A DNA stretch of 5,306 bases from an uncultured Halomicronema sp. Its GTDB lineage: Bacteria > Cyanobacteriota > Cyanobacteriia > Phormidesmidales > Phormidesmidaceae. Under the pieces are notes generated by a model, which saw only the letters and a list, made by a program, of their open reading frames with translations, ran no database searches and was not told where the DNA came from. The stretch is taken from assembly GCA_937897665.1 (NCBI GenBank), contig CALCPB010000075.1, forward strand, positions 1 to 5,306, in the 5' to 3' direction. This document shows positions 1-5,305 of this stretch, piece after piece (positions within the stretch are counted from its first letter, which is position 1; the number at the start of each line of letters is the position of its first letter). Position numbers and translations under genes: made by a program.

Positions 1-1
1 T

Positions 2-568
2 AATACCAAGCTATTCACGACGGCAGCGACGATTCGTATCCTGTTGGAGCGGGCTCCTGATGCGCTGTGGGAGATGACAGACGACCTCAATCTGGTCAAC
101 CGCAACAGCAATAACGCCCGCGCCGATGATCTGTTGCGCCGCATCGGGGGGCAATATCAGGTGCAGGCGGCTCTAGAGCCGCTGGGCGTCAGTCCTGATG
201 GCTATGTGCAGGCTGACGGCTCGGGCTTGTCTCGGGCTAATCGGGCCCAACCGGCGACCCTGGTGAGTCTGCTCAAAGGGATGCATGAAGCTGACAGCAG
301 TGGTCTGTTCTATAGCTCTTTGCCGGTAGGTGGGGTCAACGGCACGCTGCGTAACCGCTTCCAAGGGACTGCGGCCCAGGGTAAGCTGCATGCCAAAACG
401 GGCACCCTGCGCGGCGTCAGAGCCCTGTCAGGCTATTTAGAAACCGATGATTACGGCACGGTGATCTTTAGCGTTTTAGTCAACCAATCTGGCCAATCGG
501 GGCGAGTAATGTTAGACGCGATCGATGAGCTGGTACTGCTGATGGCCAAGCTCGAAGCGTGTGGCTAA
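2..568 (+). CDS. dacB: DacB/PBP4-type D-Ala-D-Ala carboxypeptidase (peptidase S13), 5'-truncated by window edge
   Basis: Penicillin-binding protein 4 family (peptidase S13): periplasmic serine enzymes that remove the terminal D-Ala of peptidoglycan stem peptides or cut D-Ala-meso-DAP cross-links. The frame is open from base 2 to the TAA at 566-568 (188 visible residues), so the gene begins upstream; an internal TTG at 44 is not the real start. Numbering from the first visible codon: NTKLFTTAA (1-9) matches the tail of the SxxK nucleophile motif, with the Ser codon just off the edge; SNN (36-38) is the SxN motif; DGSGLS (72-77) is a family signature; KTGT (132-135) is the third catalytic motif. 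The SxN-to-KTG spacing (about 96 residues) is normal for the family. The SxxK-to-SxN spacing (about 33) is far below the roughly 240 of E. coli PBP4, as if the inserted domains II/III were missing. No signal peptide can be assessed. Family assignment is confident; whether the enzyme is intact is not. Confidence 0.87.
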   Translation, partial: NTKLFTTAATIRILLERAPDALWEMTDDLNLVNRNSNNARADDLLRRIGGQYQVQAALEPLGVSPDGYVQADGSGLSRANRAQPATLVSLLKGMHEADSSGLFYSSLPVGGVNGTLRNRFQGTAAQGKLHAKTGTLRGVRALSGYLETDDYGTVIFSVLVNQSGQSGRVMLDAIDELVLLMAKLEACG

Positions 569-587
569 TCAACCCTGTTGGTACTGG

Positions 588-628
588 CCTGACAATTCAG
601 CGGCAAAGATGAGCGCTGGATGGTCAGG
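588..628. terminator. Long imperfect hairpin between convergent dacB and pxcA
   Basis: The arms CCTGAC (588-593) and GTCAGG (623-628) pair. After one A/G mismatch (594/622), ATT (595-597) pairs with GAT (619-621) including one T-G wobble, and CAGCG (598-602) pairs with CGCTG (614-618). This gives 14 pairs closing an 11-base loop. It lies 19 bases after the dacB stop and 54 bases beyond the pxcA stop, where a shared transcription end is expected. No T-run follows on either strand, so it is not a classical intrinsic terminator; it may instead be a 3'-end stabiliser. The pairing is seen; the function is inferred. Confidence 0.42.
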
Positions 629-673
629 GGCTCTGTGCGGCAAGGGCGAATTTCGACGTTGTCCAAGTCGTCA

Positions 674-681
674 GCGATCGC
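674..681. repeat. HIP1 octamer GCGATCGC (one of six in the window)
   Basis: The highly iterated palindrome GCGATCGC of cyanobacterial genomes occurs here and at 1766-1773, 2827-2834, 3314-3321, 4078-4085 and 4541-4548. About 0.1 copy would be expected by chance in 5.3 kb. Four copies are inside genes and two in short intergenic gaps. None occurs in the AT-rich right end. Its value here is as a lineage marker; its function is not settled. Confidence 0.9.
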
Positions 682-682
682 G

Positions 683-2065
683 CTATTCGTTCATGTTTTT
701 ATAGGTCGCCACAGAAGAGGGCGAGATGCGGTTGAGGTAGCGAAAAATCCAATATTTAAAGACCGTGTCGAGAATCACTGGAAAGGTCGCAATAAAGAGA
801 AAGATGAACTCGCGATTGGCGGCAAAGCCCAAGTGACGCGAGAGTCCTTCCATCAGCACTTCCCAACCATGGGGTGAGTGAAACCCGACGAACATATCGG
901 TAAACAGGATGATGATGAAAGCCTTGGCACTGTCGCTCAGACCATAGACGATCTCATCTAAAAATCCTTTGAGGGTGAGAATGCCCTGCTTCTGATTGAC
1001 CAGCAGCAGGATAAAGGCTCCCACCGCCAGCATGTCAGCAAAAACGTTTTTGACGGAGTCCGCACTACGCTGGCGATAGGCTTCCTCAATTTCGGTGGCT
1101 TTTTCGACCACGCGCTCCTCAATTTCGGCCTCTCGAATCGGCGCGACCTTGCCGATTAAAACCTCAAAACGTAGGCGTTCTTCATATTGCTGCAGCTCGT
1201 GCAGGGCTTCTTCCTCCATTTCCATATTGAGGAAGACATCGGCTTCTTGCTGCTCGCGGGTGTAATCAACGATGGGGCCAACGACATAGTTTTTAGCAAA
1301 CTGCTGGGTGAGGAGCGGCACGATGACCAGCAACAGCAAGAATTTAATGGCGGTGGTCGTCCGTCCCCGTGACGAGCGAAAGTTATTAACAACCTGCTCT
1401 TCGGCATTGGGGTCTAAGTCTTGGCGGATGCGGTCAACAGTGCGCAAAATGGAGCGGGGTAACACGCTGGCGCGATCGGACAACCCCGCTGATTTTTTGC
1501 CTTTAGGAGCCTCCGCCGAGACCGCGGCAGCCGCTAACGGTGAGATTGCGCCCGACGCGGTCCCATTCACCGTCTGACCGTTGATTAATGGGGCCGACTG
1601 CGTTGCTCGCGGCTGAGTGGTGGCAGACTCTTTGACCATCACGACGGTCGCGGGCGGCTCGGGCTCCGGGCGGCGATAGCGACTGCGCACTTCATCAACA
1701 AACTGGAGCTTGCGAAAAAAGATTGAAGGCTTGTCGATCACGTTGAGGGTGTATCGCTGCTCAACGCGATCGCTCACCTGCACTTCCATAATTTTCGGAT
1801 CTGACACTCGCACGATGGCACTGCTAGCGCGAAACTCAATCATTCTCACGTTGATCAGATTGAGATACTTCTGCAGCTCACCTTTGAAGTAGGTCATCGC
1901 GCTCTTGCCATAGTTGCCGTAGCTAGAGGCGATGGGATTGCCATCAAAATGCTCGTTTTCGATCGCCTCAATCATCTTGGCCGCTTCGTAAGCCTGATCG
2001 AGAGAGCGTTCGGGCGTTTTAAAGAACCACTGTTGTGCCTTCCGAAATAGGGCAGGGATGGCCAT
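683..2065 (-). CDS. pxcA: Proton extrusion protein PxcA (CemA family)
   Basis: PxcA (CotA in Synechocystis), homologue of chloroplast CemA/Ycf10, is an integral membrane protein needed for light-induced, Na+-dependent proton extrusion and thus for pH control around photosynthetic carbon uptake. The 460 residues are close to the roughly 440 of the Synechocystis protein. Order: a soluble N-terminal domain (1-130); a low-complexity Pro/Ala/Ser-rich linker (about 131-195); a first membrane segment (about 239-257); a long charged, probably coiled-coil helical region (268-338, many Glu); then three more hydrophobic segments (about 341-357, 381-396, 419-437). The His pair in FHSPHGWE (394-401) and the C-terminal YWIFRYLNRISPS (438-450) look typical of the family. 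The linker seems to be the variable part. The ATG is preceded by AGGTGA at 6 bases, supporting this start. The gene is convergent with dacB and divergent from the kinase. I see no frameshift or missing segment. Confidence 0.95.
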   Translation of the reverse strand: MAIPALFRKAQQWFFKTPERSLDQAYEAAKMIEAIENEHFDGNPIASSYGNYGKSAMTYFKGELQKYLNLINVRMIEFRASSAIVRVSDPKIMEVQVSDRVEQRYTLNVIDKPSIFFRKLQFVDEVRSRYRRPEPEPPATVVMVKESATTQPRATQSAPLINGQTVNGTASGAISPLAAAAVSAEAPKGKKSAGLSDRASVLPRSILRTVDRIRQDLDPNAEEQVVNNFRSSRGRTTTAIKFLLLLVIVPLLTQQFAKNYVVGPIVDYTREQQEADVFLNMEMEEEALHELQQYEERLRFEVLIGKVAPIREAEIEERVVEKATEIEEAYRQRSADSVKNVFADMLAVGAFILLLVNQKQGILTLKGFLDEIVYGLSDSAKAFIIILFTDMFVGFHSPHGWEVLMEGLSRHLGFAANREFIFLFIATFPVILDTVFKYWIFRYLNRISPSSVATYKNMNE

Positions 2066-2071
2066 CAGGAG

Positions 2072-2077
2072 TCACCT
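2072..2077 (-). promoter_or_regulatory. Ribosome binding site of pxcA
   Basis: On the minus strand AGGTGA lies 6 bases before the ATG at 2065-2063. It matches the 16S rRNA anti-Shine-Dalgarno well and fixes the pxcA start. Confidence 0.7.
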
Positions 2078-2150
2078 GTAATTGCGTTTGACGGGAGATT
2101 GAAAGTTCGGTACACAGCACAATCGGGCCTAGAAGTTTACCCCAGATGCC

Positions 2151-2181
2151 GGGCCGAGCCCTGGCCGCGCTGTCGCGCGCC
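2151..2181. repeat. Two adjacent GC-rich hairpins upstream of pxcA
   Basis: GGGC (2151-2154) and GCCC (2158-2161) form a 4-bp stem with a 3-base loop. GGC-C-GCGC (2163-2170) pairs with GCGCGCC (2175-2181) as a 7-bp stem with one bulged C and a TGTC loop. They lie 86-116 bases before the pxcA ATG, so they would be in a long pxcA leader if transcription starts upstream of them. No T-run follows. The pairing is seen; any role is unknown. Confidence 0.35.
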
Positions 2182-2322
2182 TAATGAAATGACATCAATG
2201 AAAACTTCAGAGCCATTGTAAGACAAAGCGATTTGGCTCGAAGGTAGTCGCTGCTTCACTTGACGGAGCTCAGGCCCATTGGATGGGATATCACCGTCGT
2301 GAAATATAGGCCATCAAGGCGG

Positions 2323-2334
2323 GGCAATATTGCC
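2323..2334. promoter_or_regulatory. 12-bp perfect palindrome, possible operator
   Basis: GGCAATATTGCC is a perfect 12-bp palindrome, 144 bases before the kinase ATG. Dyads of this size often bind dimeric regulators, and the position between divergent genes fits. It matches no operator I can name, and one 12-bp palindrome can arise by chance. Confidence 0.25.
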
Positions 2335-2478
2335 TGAGGTCGCCAGATTAACACTCACCCTTTACGAGATCACCTGCTGTTTGTTTAAATGCCTGTGTTA
2401 AAACCAAATTACGCCGATAGGCTATAGGACTTTTAGTTTGATCGAGCAGTGAGTTTTTCTAAACGGGGCTGAGACGAT

Positions 2479-3288
2479 ATGGGTGGCCAGATTTTAGGCG
2501 AACGTTATGAGGTCGAGCATCAGCTCGGCAAAAAGTCTGGCCGCTGGACCCTGCAGGCCCGAGATCTGCAAACAGAAGATCGAGTGATCTTAAAAGTCCT
2601 ATTTTTGGATGACAGTCTTAACGCGACCGATCTCAAGCTATTTAAGCGGGAAGCCGAAGCCCTCAAACTGATGAACCATGAGGCGACGCCTCACTATCGG
2701 GGCTATTTTGAGATGGCGTTGCCCACCCATGACCAGGTCATGGTGTTGGTGCAAACCTACATTGAAGGGGTCTCGCTGGAAACCTGCCTGGCGGAGTCAA
2801 AAATCTTTAGCCAAGGCGAAACGGTGGCGATCGCCCACTCTGCCCTCAGCATCTTAGATAGCTTGCACAATCAAGAGCCGATTATCATTCATCGCGACCT
2901 GCGCCCCAGCAACATTTTGCTGCAGCCAGGGTTGCCCGTCGAGTCAGCCAAGATTTTTCTGGTCGATTTTGGGACTGTCAAGGCGCCTAACAGCGGCAAC
3001 ACCGCCATCACCTTGGTGGGCACCGACGGGTATTTACCCCCCGAGCAAGCTGCCGGACGGGTGCTCGCGGTTTCTGATTTATACAGCCTGGGAGCCACGC
3101 TGGCCGAATGTCTCACAGGTCTCTCGCCAACCAAGCTACAAAGCAAAAGTATGCGTATCCAGTTTCAAGACCATGCTGAGATGACGCCCGACTTTGCCCA
3201 ATGGCTTAAGCAACTTGTTTCCCCGAGTATTGATCGGCGCTGGCAATCCGCCCGCGAGGCGTTGACAGCACTGGAAGCCATTAGCTGA
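2479..3288 (+). CDS. Compact serine/threonine protein kinase with glycine-poor nucleotide loop
   Basis: A Hanks-type (eukaryotic-like) protein kinase that would transfer the ATP gamma-phosphate to Ser/Thr of unknown targets. The 269 residues are almost only the kinase fold, with no membrane segment or sensor domain, so it should be cytosolic. Visible motifs: VILK with the ATP-contacting Lys39; FKREAE with helix-C Glu58; HRDLRPSN with catalytic Asp140 and Asn145, where the usual Lys after HRDL is Arg142; DFG (163-165) for Mg2+; GYLPPEQ (184-190) in place of APE; SDLYSLG (199-205) with the helix-F Asp200; and Arg254 near the end. The nucleotide loop reads LGKKSGRW (16-23) and lacks the usual GxGxxG. 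From memory this loop recurs in a group of cyanobacterial kinases, many of which carry longer C-terminal regions. The ATG is the first start after an in-frame TGA (2470-2472); only a weak GGGG (2465-2468) could serve as ribosome binding site. All essential catalytic residues are present, so activity is plausible. Confidence 0.9.
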   Translation: MGGQILGERYEVEHQLGKKSGRWTLQARDLQTEDRVILKVLFLDDSLNATDLKLFKREAEALKLMNHEATPHYRGYFEMALPTHDQVMVLVQTYIEGVSLETCLAESKIFSQGETVAIAHSALSILDSLHNQEPIIIHRDLRPSNILLQPGLPVESAKIFLVDFGTVKAPNSGNTAITLVGTDGYLPPEQAAGRVLAVSDLYSLGATLAECLTGLSPTKLQSKSMRIQFQDHAEMTPDFAQWLKQLVSPSIDRRWQSAREALTALEAIS

Positions 3289-3413
3289 GGGACTGGGCGA
3301 AAAAATAACGAGGGCGATCGCCGCAGACTCAGAAGCCTCACCTCCGACCAAACGCAGTTTGCGAATCAAGGCATTCCACCAGTTCTGCGTGCTGCAGGGT
3401 TCTGGCAGAAACG

Positions 3414-3908
3414 CTACCGAAACTCCAGCAAGAACTTTTGTTCACGCACCTCCGCACCCCACTGCGTTCCCAGCGTCTGGTCAACCAGCTTGAACCCGTA
3501 CTGCTCGTACAAGTGCCTTGCTGCAGTCAAACCCTCAAACGTATGCAGATACACGCCCCAATAACTCCGTTCTCTACAGTGCTCGATCGCAATATCCAGC
3601 AGCCTGCGACCCAGCCCACTGCCCTGTAGCACTTCCGAGACGATAAACCAGCGAAGATGCGCTCCGGCAGTTTTGGCATTGAGCCCATCGATCGCAATAG
3701 CACCCTCAACGATCCCGTTGAGAGTCGCAGTCCAGAGGCCGTCTCTGACAATGTCATAGCGCTCGAGAAACGCGGCCAAATCTTTAGCGACGCGCGCTTC
3801 AAAGTAGGTGCCAAAGCCCCAGTGCTTGCCGTAATACTGGCCATGCAGCTCGGTCACGCGACCCAGCACGCCCGGAAAATAATCTCGAATAATCTCAATG
3901 CTCGCCAT
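3414..3908 (-). CDS. GNAT-family N-acetyltransferase
   Basis: GCN5-related acetyltransferases move an acetyl group from acetyl-CoA to an amine on a small molecule, peptide or protein. The 164 residues form one complete domain: motif A is LRWFIVSEVLQGSGLGRRLL (85-104), where QGSGLG (95-100) is the Q/RxxGxG/A pyrophosphate-binding loop; motif B follows in VYLHTFEGLTAARHLYEQYG (119-138) with Tyr134 placed like the family's catalytic Tyr. The motif-B region and the C-terminal QWGAEVREQKF (149-159) resemble the acetyltransferase half of bacterial MarR-GNAT fusion proteins, but no MarR domain is attached here. GGGAGG sits 9 bases before the ATG and no other in-frame start lies between it and the upstream stop. 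It follows the ferritin-like gene by 29 bp on the same strand and is probably co-transcribed. The substrate cannot be inferred. Confidence 0.9.
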   Translation of the reverse strand: MASIEIIRDYFPGVLGRVTELHGQYYGKHWGFGTYFEARVAKDLAAFLERYDIVRDGLWTATLNGIVEGAIAIDGLNAKTAGAHLRWFIVSEVLQGSGLGRRLLDIAIEHCRERSYWGVYLHTFEGLTAARHLYEQYGFKLVDQTLGTQWGAEVREQKFLLEFR

Positions 3909-3917
3909 CGGTGGATG

Positions 3918-3923
3918 CCTCCC
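3918..3923 (-). promoter_or_regulatory. Ribosome binding site of the GNAT gene
   Basis: On the minus strand GGGAGG lies 9 bases before the ATG (3908-3906), inside the 29-bp gap after the ferritin-like stop codon. It supports this start and independent translation of the second gene of the pair. Confidence 0.6.
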
Positions 3924-3937
3924 ACCTAGCTACAAAG

Positions 3938-4702
3938 CTACGCTGCCGTCAAAACTTTCGCCGCCTCATCCACCGGCTCAACTGGGGCAGTTTCGACGCG
4001 ATCTTGAGCTAGGGTGCGCATGGCCCCCCGCCGCTCAATTAAGTTGCCGATCATGGCCATCAACGCATCGACTTTGCGCGATCGCCAGTCGTTGATCAAA
4101 GATTCCGTCGCGATATAGCCATAGCGGCGCTGCATCGCCATTTTGAGATAGCCGGCGTGACGGGCTTCATCCACTGACACGCTGAGAATACCCGCCTGAA
4201 TTTTTGCCATCTCAGGCACTCCGTCTAGTGCTTGTGCCATGCGGCGAAAGTCGTGACAAGCGTCGGCTTCGAGAATATGGGTGCTGCCCAAAAAGACGCG
4301 CCAGTCGATGACGTCTGGCTTCAAGTCTGCCTGACTGAAGTCACGGTAGTAAGCGTCAAAAAACGGGCTTTTTTGTTCTGGTTGATCGGCTTTTGCAGCG
4401 GCGTCAGTCTGGGTCGCTGGCGTGATCGCTTCTTTGCCCAACTGCTTTAGCGCGTTGGCAAAAATTTGGCCGTGGCGACGTTCATCATTCGCGTGTTGAG
4501 TCAACTGCTCTGCTAGCCACAGGTCGCCTTCCGCCTGAGCGCGATCGCGCAGCTTGGTTAAAAACGGCACCGAACCTGACTCAGCAAAATAAAAACCCGC
4601 GAGGACGTTGGGACGAGTTTGGGCATCGCGGATCTGGCTGGCCAGCAGATAAGCCGTCGCACCAGAACCGATGAGGTGAAGCAGGGGAGTAAGAGGATTC
4701 AT
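3938..4702 (-). CDS. Ferritin-like di-iron carboxylate protein, function unknown
   Basis: The 254 residues show the two-repeat metal signature of the ferritin-like superfamily: Glu41 in FAESGS; Glu74 and His77 in NDERRHG (72-78); Glu145 in HILEADACH (142-150); Glu179 and His182 in VDEARHAG (177-184). Four Glu and two His on four helices is a complete di-iron site as in oxidases, hydroxylases and rubrerythrin-like proteins. A linker rich in Ala, Gln, Lys and Asp (about 92-112) separates the two halves, and a mostly helical C-terminal section plus a Val/Glu/Pro/Ala tail (236-254) follows. No Cys rubredoxin domain is present. The overall sequence is not clearly MiaE, aldehyde-deformylating oxygenase, bacterioferritin or Dps, so the reaction is left open. 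The ATG is the first start after an in-frame stop about 105 bases upstream, but no Shine-Dalgarno sequence precedes it. The leader can form a long bulged stem. The GNAT gene lies 29 bp downstream. Confidence 0.82.
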   Translation of the reverse strand: MNPLTPLLHLIGSGATAYLLASQIRDAQTRPNVLAGFYFAESGSVPFLTKLRDRAQAEGDLWLAEQLTQHANDERRHGQIFANALKQLGKEAITPATQTDAAAKADQPEQKSPFFDAYYRDFSQADLKPDVIDWRVFLGSTHILEADACHDFRRMAQALDGVPEMAKIQAGILSVSVDEARHAGYLKMAMQRRYGYIATESLINDWRSRKVDALMAMIGNLIERRGAMRTLAQDRVETAPVEPVDEAAKVLTAA

Positions 4703-4715
4703 AGATACTTGAGGA

Positions 4716-4788
4716 GAAGAGCAACCGGTAACGTAGCCTGCTGTGACTTGACCGAGCAGAGGCAGTAAGACTCGCGGTCGTGCTCTTC
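4716..4788 (-). promoter_or_regulatory. Structured leader of the ferritin-like gene with competing stems
   Basis: Read as minus-strand RNA, GAAGAGCA-CG-ACCG (plus 4788-4775) can pair with CGGTTGCTCTTC (plus 4727-4716): 12 base pairs with a two-base CG bulge, ending 13 bases before the ATG. A second, exclusive pairing is possible: GACCG (plus 4779-4775) with CGGTC (plus 4754-4750), extended by AG/CT across a bulge. The ACCG segment is shared, so only one can form at a time. The gene lacks a normal ribosome binding site, so structure near the start could affect translation. It matches no riboswitch class I recognise, and no clear promoter is seen upstream (CATAAT at plus 4865-4860 is a lone -10 candidate). 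Pairing is seen; regulation is inferred. Confidence 0.35.
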
Positions 4789-4937
4789 GTAGTGTAATGA
4801 AACTCCTTCAATCTGACAGCCGACATGATGAGGTTCGCTGGTGCCAGGCTAGTGTACGGATTATGAAGTGTGGAATTTGACATCAAGGGGCTTGACCAGC
4901 TGGCTATTCAAAAAAGGTGAGAAAGGGAAACGGGGCT

Positions 4938-5024
4938 ATGATTAGACTTATTAATGCATGGCGTAAAATTCTCAACGAAGAATTACCTGTTTTGGTATCA
5001 ACGGTTAGCTTTTGTGAGAAATAA
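4938..5024 (+). CDS. Candidate 28-residue small ORF
   Basis: ATG to TAA encodes 28 residues beginning MIRLINAWRKILNEELP and ending VSTVSFCEK. The N-terminal part would be a short amphipathic basic/acidic helix. Purine-rich sequence precedes it (AAGGTGAG at 4914-4921, AAAGGG at 4922-4927, GGGG at 4932-4935) but none is ideally spaced. Its last third is the first copy of the 31-bp-period repeat. The second copy, in its own frame, would give VSTASFLRKLR then stop, so the ORF could be the broken end of a slightly different small protein. I do not recognise it, and an ORF this short can arise by chance. Confidence 0.22.
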   Translation: MIRLINAWRKILNEELPVLVSTVSFCEK

Positions 5025-5052
5025 AGTATCAACGGCTAGCTTTTTGAGGAAA
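4995..5052. repeat. Two-copy direct repeat, 31-bp period
   Basis: GTATCAACGGTTAGCTTTT (4995-5013) recurs as GTATCAACGGCTAGCTTTT (5026-5044), 18 of 19 bases identical. With a one-base shift the similarity continues through TGAG-AAA / TGAGGAAA to about 5021 and 5052. A period of about three helical turns would place both copies on the same DNA face, as for paired protein-binding sites, but a simple local duplication is equally possible. Only two copies are present and I do not recognise the motif. Confidence 0.6.
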
Positions 5053-5136
5053 TTGCGTTAAAGCGATTTTCTGGAAAAAATAATTGTCTCCTGGAATTCT
5101 GATTTAAACCGCGATCAGCTATATAGTGACCGCATG

Positions 5137-5162
5137 AGTTAACGCATTTTAATGTATTAACT
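5137..5162. repeat. Imperfect inverted repeat in the AT-rich end
   Basis: AGTTAACGCATT (5137-5148) and AATGTATTAACT (5151-5162) are inverted copies matching at 10 of 12 positions around a two-base centre. It lies 8 bases beyond the stop codon of the open frame entering from the right edge, so it could mark that gene's 3' end, or be an operator-like dyad. No T-run follows. The half TTAACGCA (5139-5146) also occurs inverted as TGCGTTAA at 5054-5061. Confidence 0.4.
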
Positions 5163-5170
5163 GAATCATG

Positions 5171-5305
5171 CTATTGTTGGATTTTTAAGTTTAAATTCTG
5201 TTGATCTTGGGAATCTTGTTTCTTGCTTATTTTAGTTTTCGCCTGTTGAAGCTCCAGCGATGAATCCAGATATGTTTTGACTAGCTTGAGAAGCTGTTTG
5301 AGGCA
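5171..5305 (-). CDS. Possible C-terminal end of a gene entering from the right edge
   Basis: On the minus strand a frame is open from the window edge to TAG at 5173-5171, giving 44 residues. It begins with a likely amphipathic helix (CLKQLLKLVKTYLDSSLELQ) and ends in a hydrophilic Lys/Gln/Asn-rich tail closing with LKIQQ. This looks like a natural protein C-terminus more than random translation, and an inverted repeat follows the stop. It is short, the DNA is AT-rich, and no start is visible. A shorter alternative frame on the same strand (ATG at 5306, 24 residues, stop at 5232) is less convincing. Family unknown. Confidence 0.3.
   Translation of the reverse strand, partial: CLKQLLKLVKTYLDSSLELQQAKTKISKKQDSQDQQNLNLKIQQ

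Larger units (their letters stand above)
2066..2478. other. 413-bp divergent intergenic region, pxcA / Ser-Thr kinase
   Basis: It separates two divergently transcribed genes and so should carry both promoters. I find no ORF worth calling, no tRNA and no NtcA site (GTA-N8-TAC). No convincing -35/-10 pair is visible: TTTACG (2361-2366) followed by TTAAAT (2385-2390) with an 18-base gap is the best, but weak, candidate toward the kinase. The half nearest pxcA has two small GC-rich hairpins. The half nearest the kinase has a 12-bp palindrome and becomes more AT-rich towards the start codon. Confidence 0.6.
4703..5170. other. Intergenic region turning AT-rich, no convincing full gene
   Basis: The first part (to about 4870) has composition like the neighbours and holds the putative leader of the ferritin-like gene. 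From about 4870 the sequence becomes AT-rich: hand counting gives about 33% G+C for 4981-5220, against about 63% for 3961-4020. It contains a tandem duplication, an inverted repeat and one candidate small ORF, described separately. I see no tRNA, transposase fragment, CRISPR repeat or intrinsic terminator. Confidence 0.6.

Noticed and set aside
620..877. Plus-strand open frame of 85 codons
   Set aside because: It is antisense to the conserved C-terminal membrane region of pxcA and has no protein-like features of its own.
1156..1892. Several open frames on both strands inside pxcA
   Set aside because: They lie wholly within the well-supported pxcA gene, and their translations are Ser/Arg/Cys-rich shadows without domains.
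2889..3184. Open frames on both strands within the kinase gene
   Set aside because: They overlap the catalytic core of a clear kinase and look like out-of-frame translation.
3383..3410. Inverted repeat TTCTGC / GCAGAA in the kinase-GNAT gap as a terminator
   Set aside because: It has only six pairs around a 16-base loop, with no T-run on either strand; too weak to call.
3927..3940. Small hairpin TAGCT-ACAA-AGCTA over the ferritin-like stop codon
   Set aside because: Five pairs only, lying within an operon-like gap; expected by chance.
4581..4886. Minus-strand 101-codon frame overlapping the start of the ferritin-like gene
   Set aside because: Its translation is Ser-rich with no domain, it overlaps 122 bases of a better-supported gene in another frame, and the rest matches the leader region.
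4877..4910. TTGACA (4877-4882) as a plus-strand promoter
   Set aside because: No acceptable -10 hexamer lies 16-18 bases downstream; the nearest AT-rich hexamer, TATTCA, is 22 bases away.
5281..5295. AGCTT-GAG-AAGCT hairpin near the right edge
   Set aside because: The stem has five pairs, lies within a possible coding end and shows no T-run; too little to interpret.
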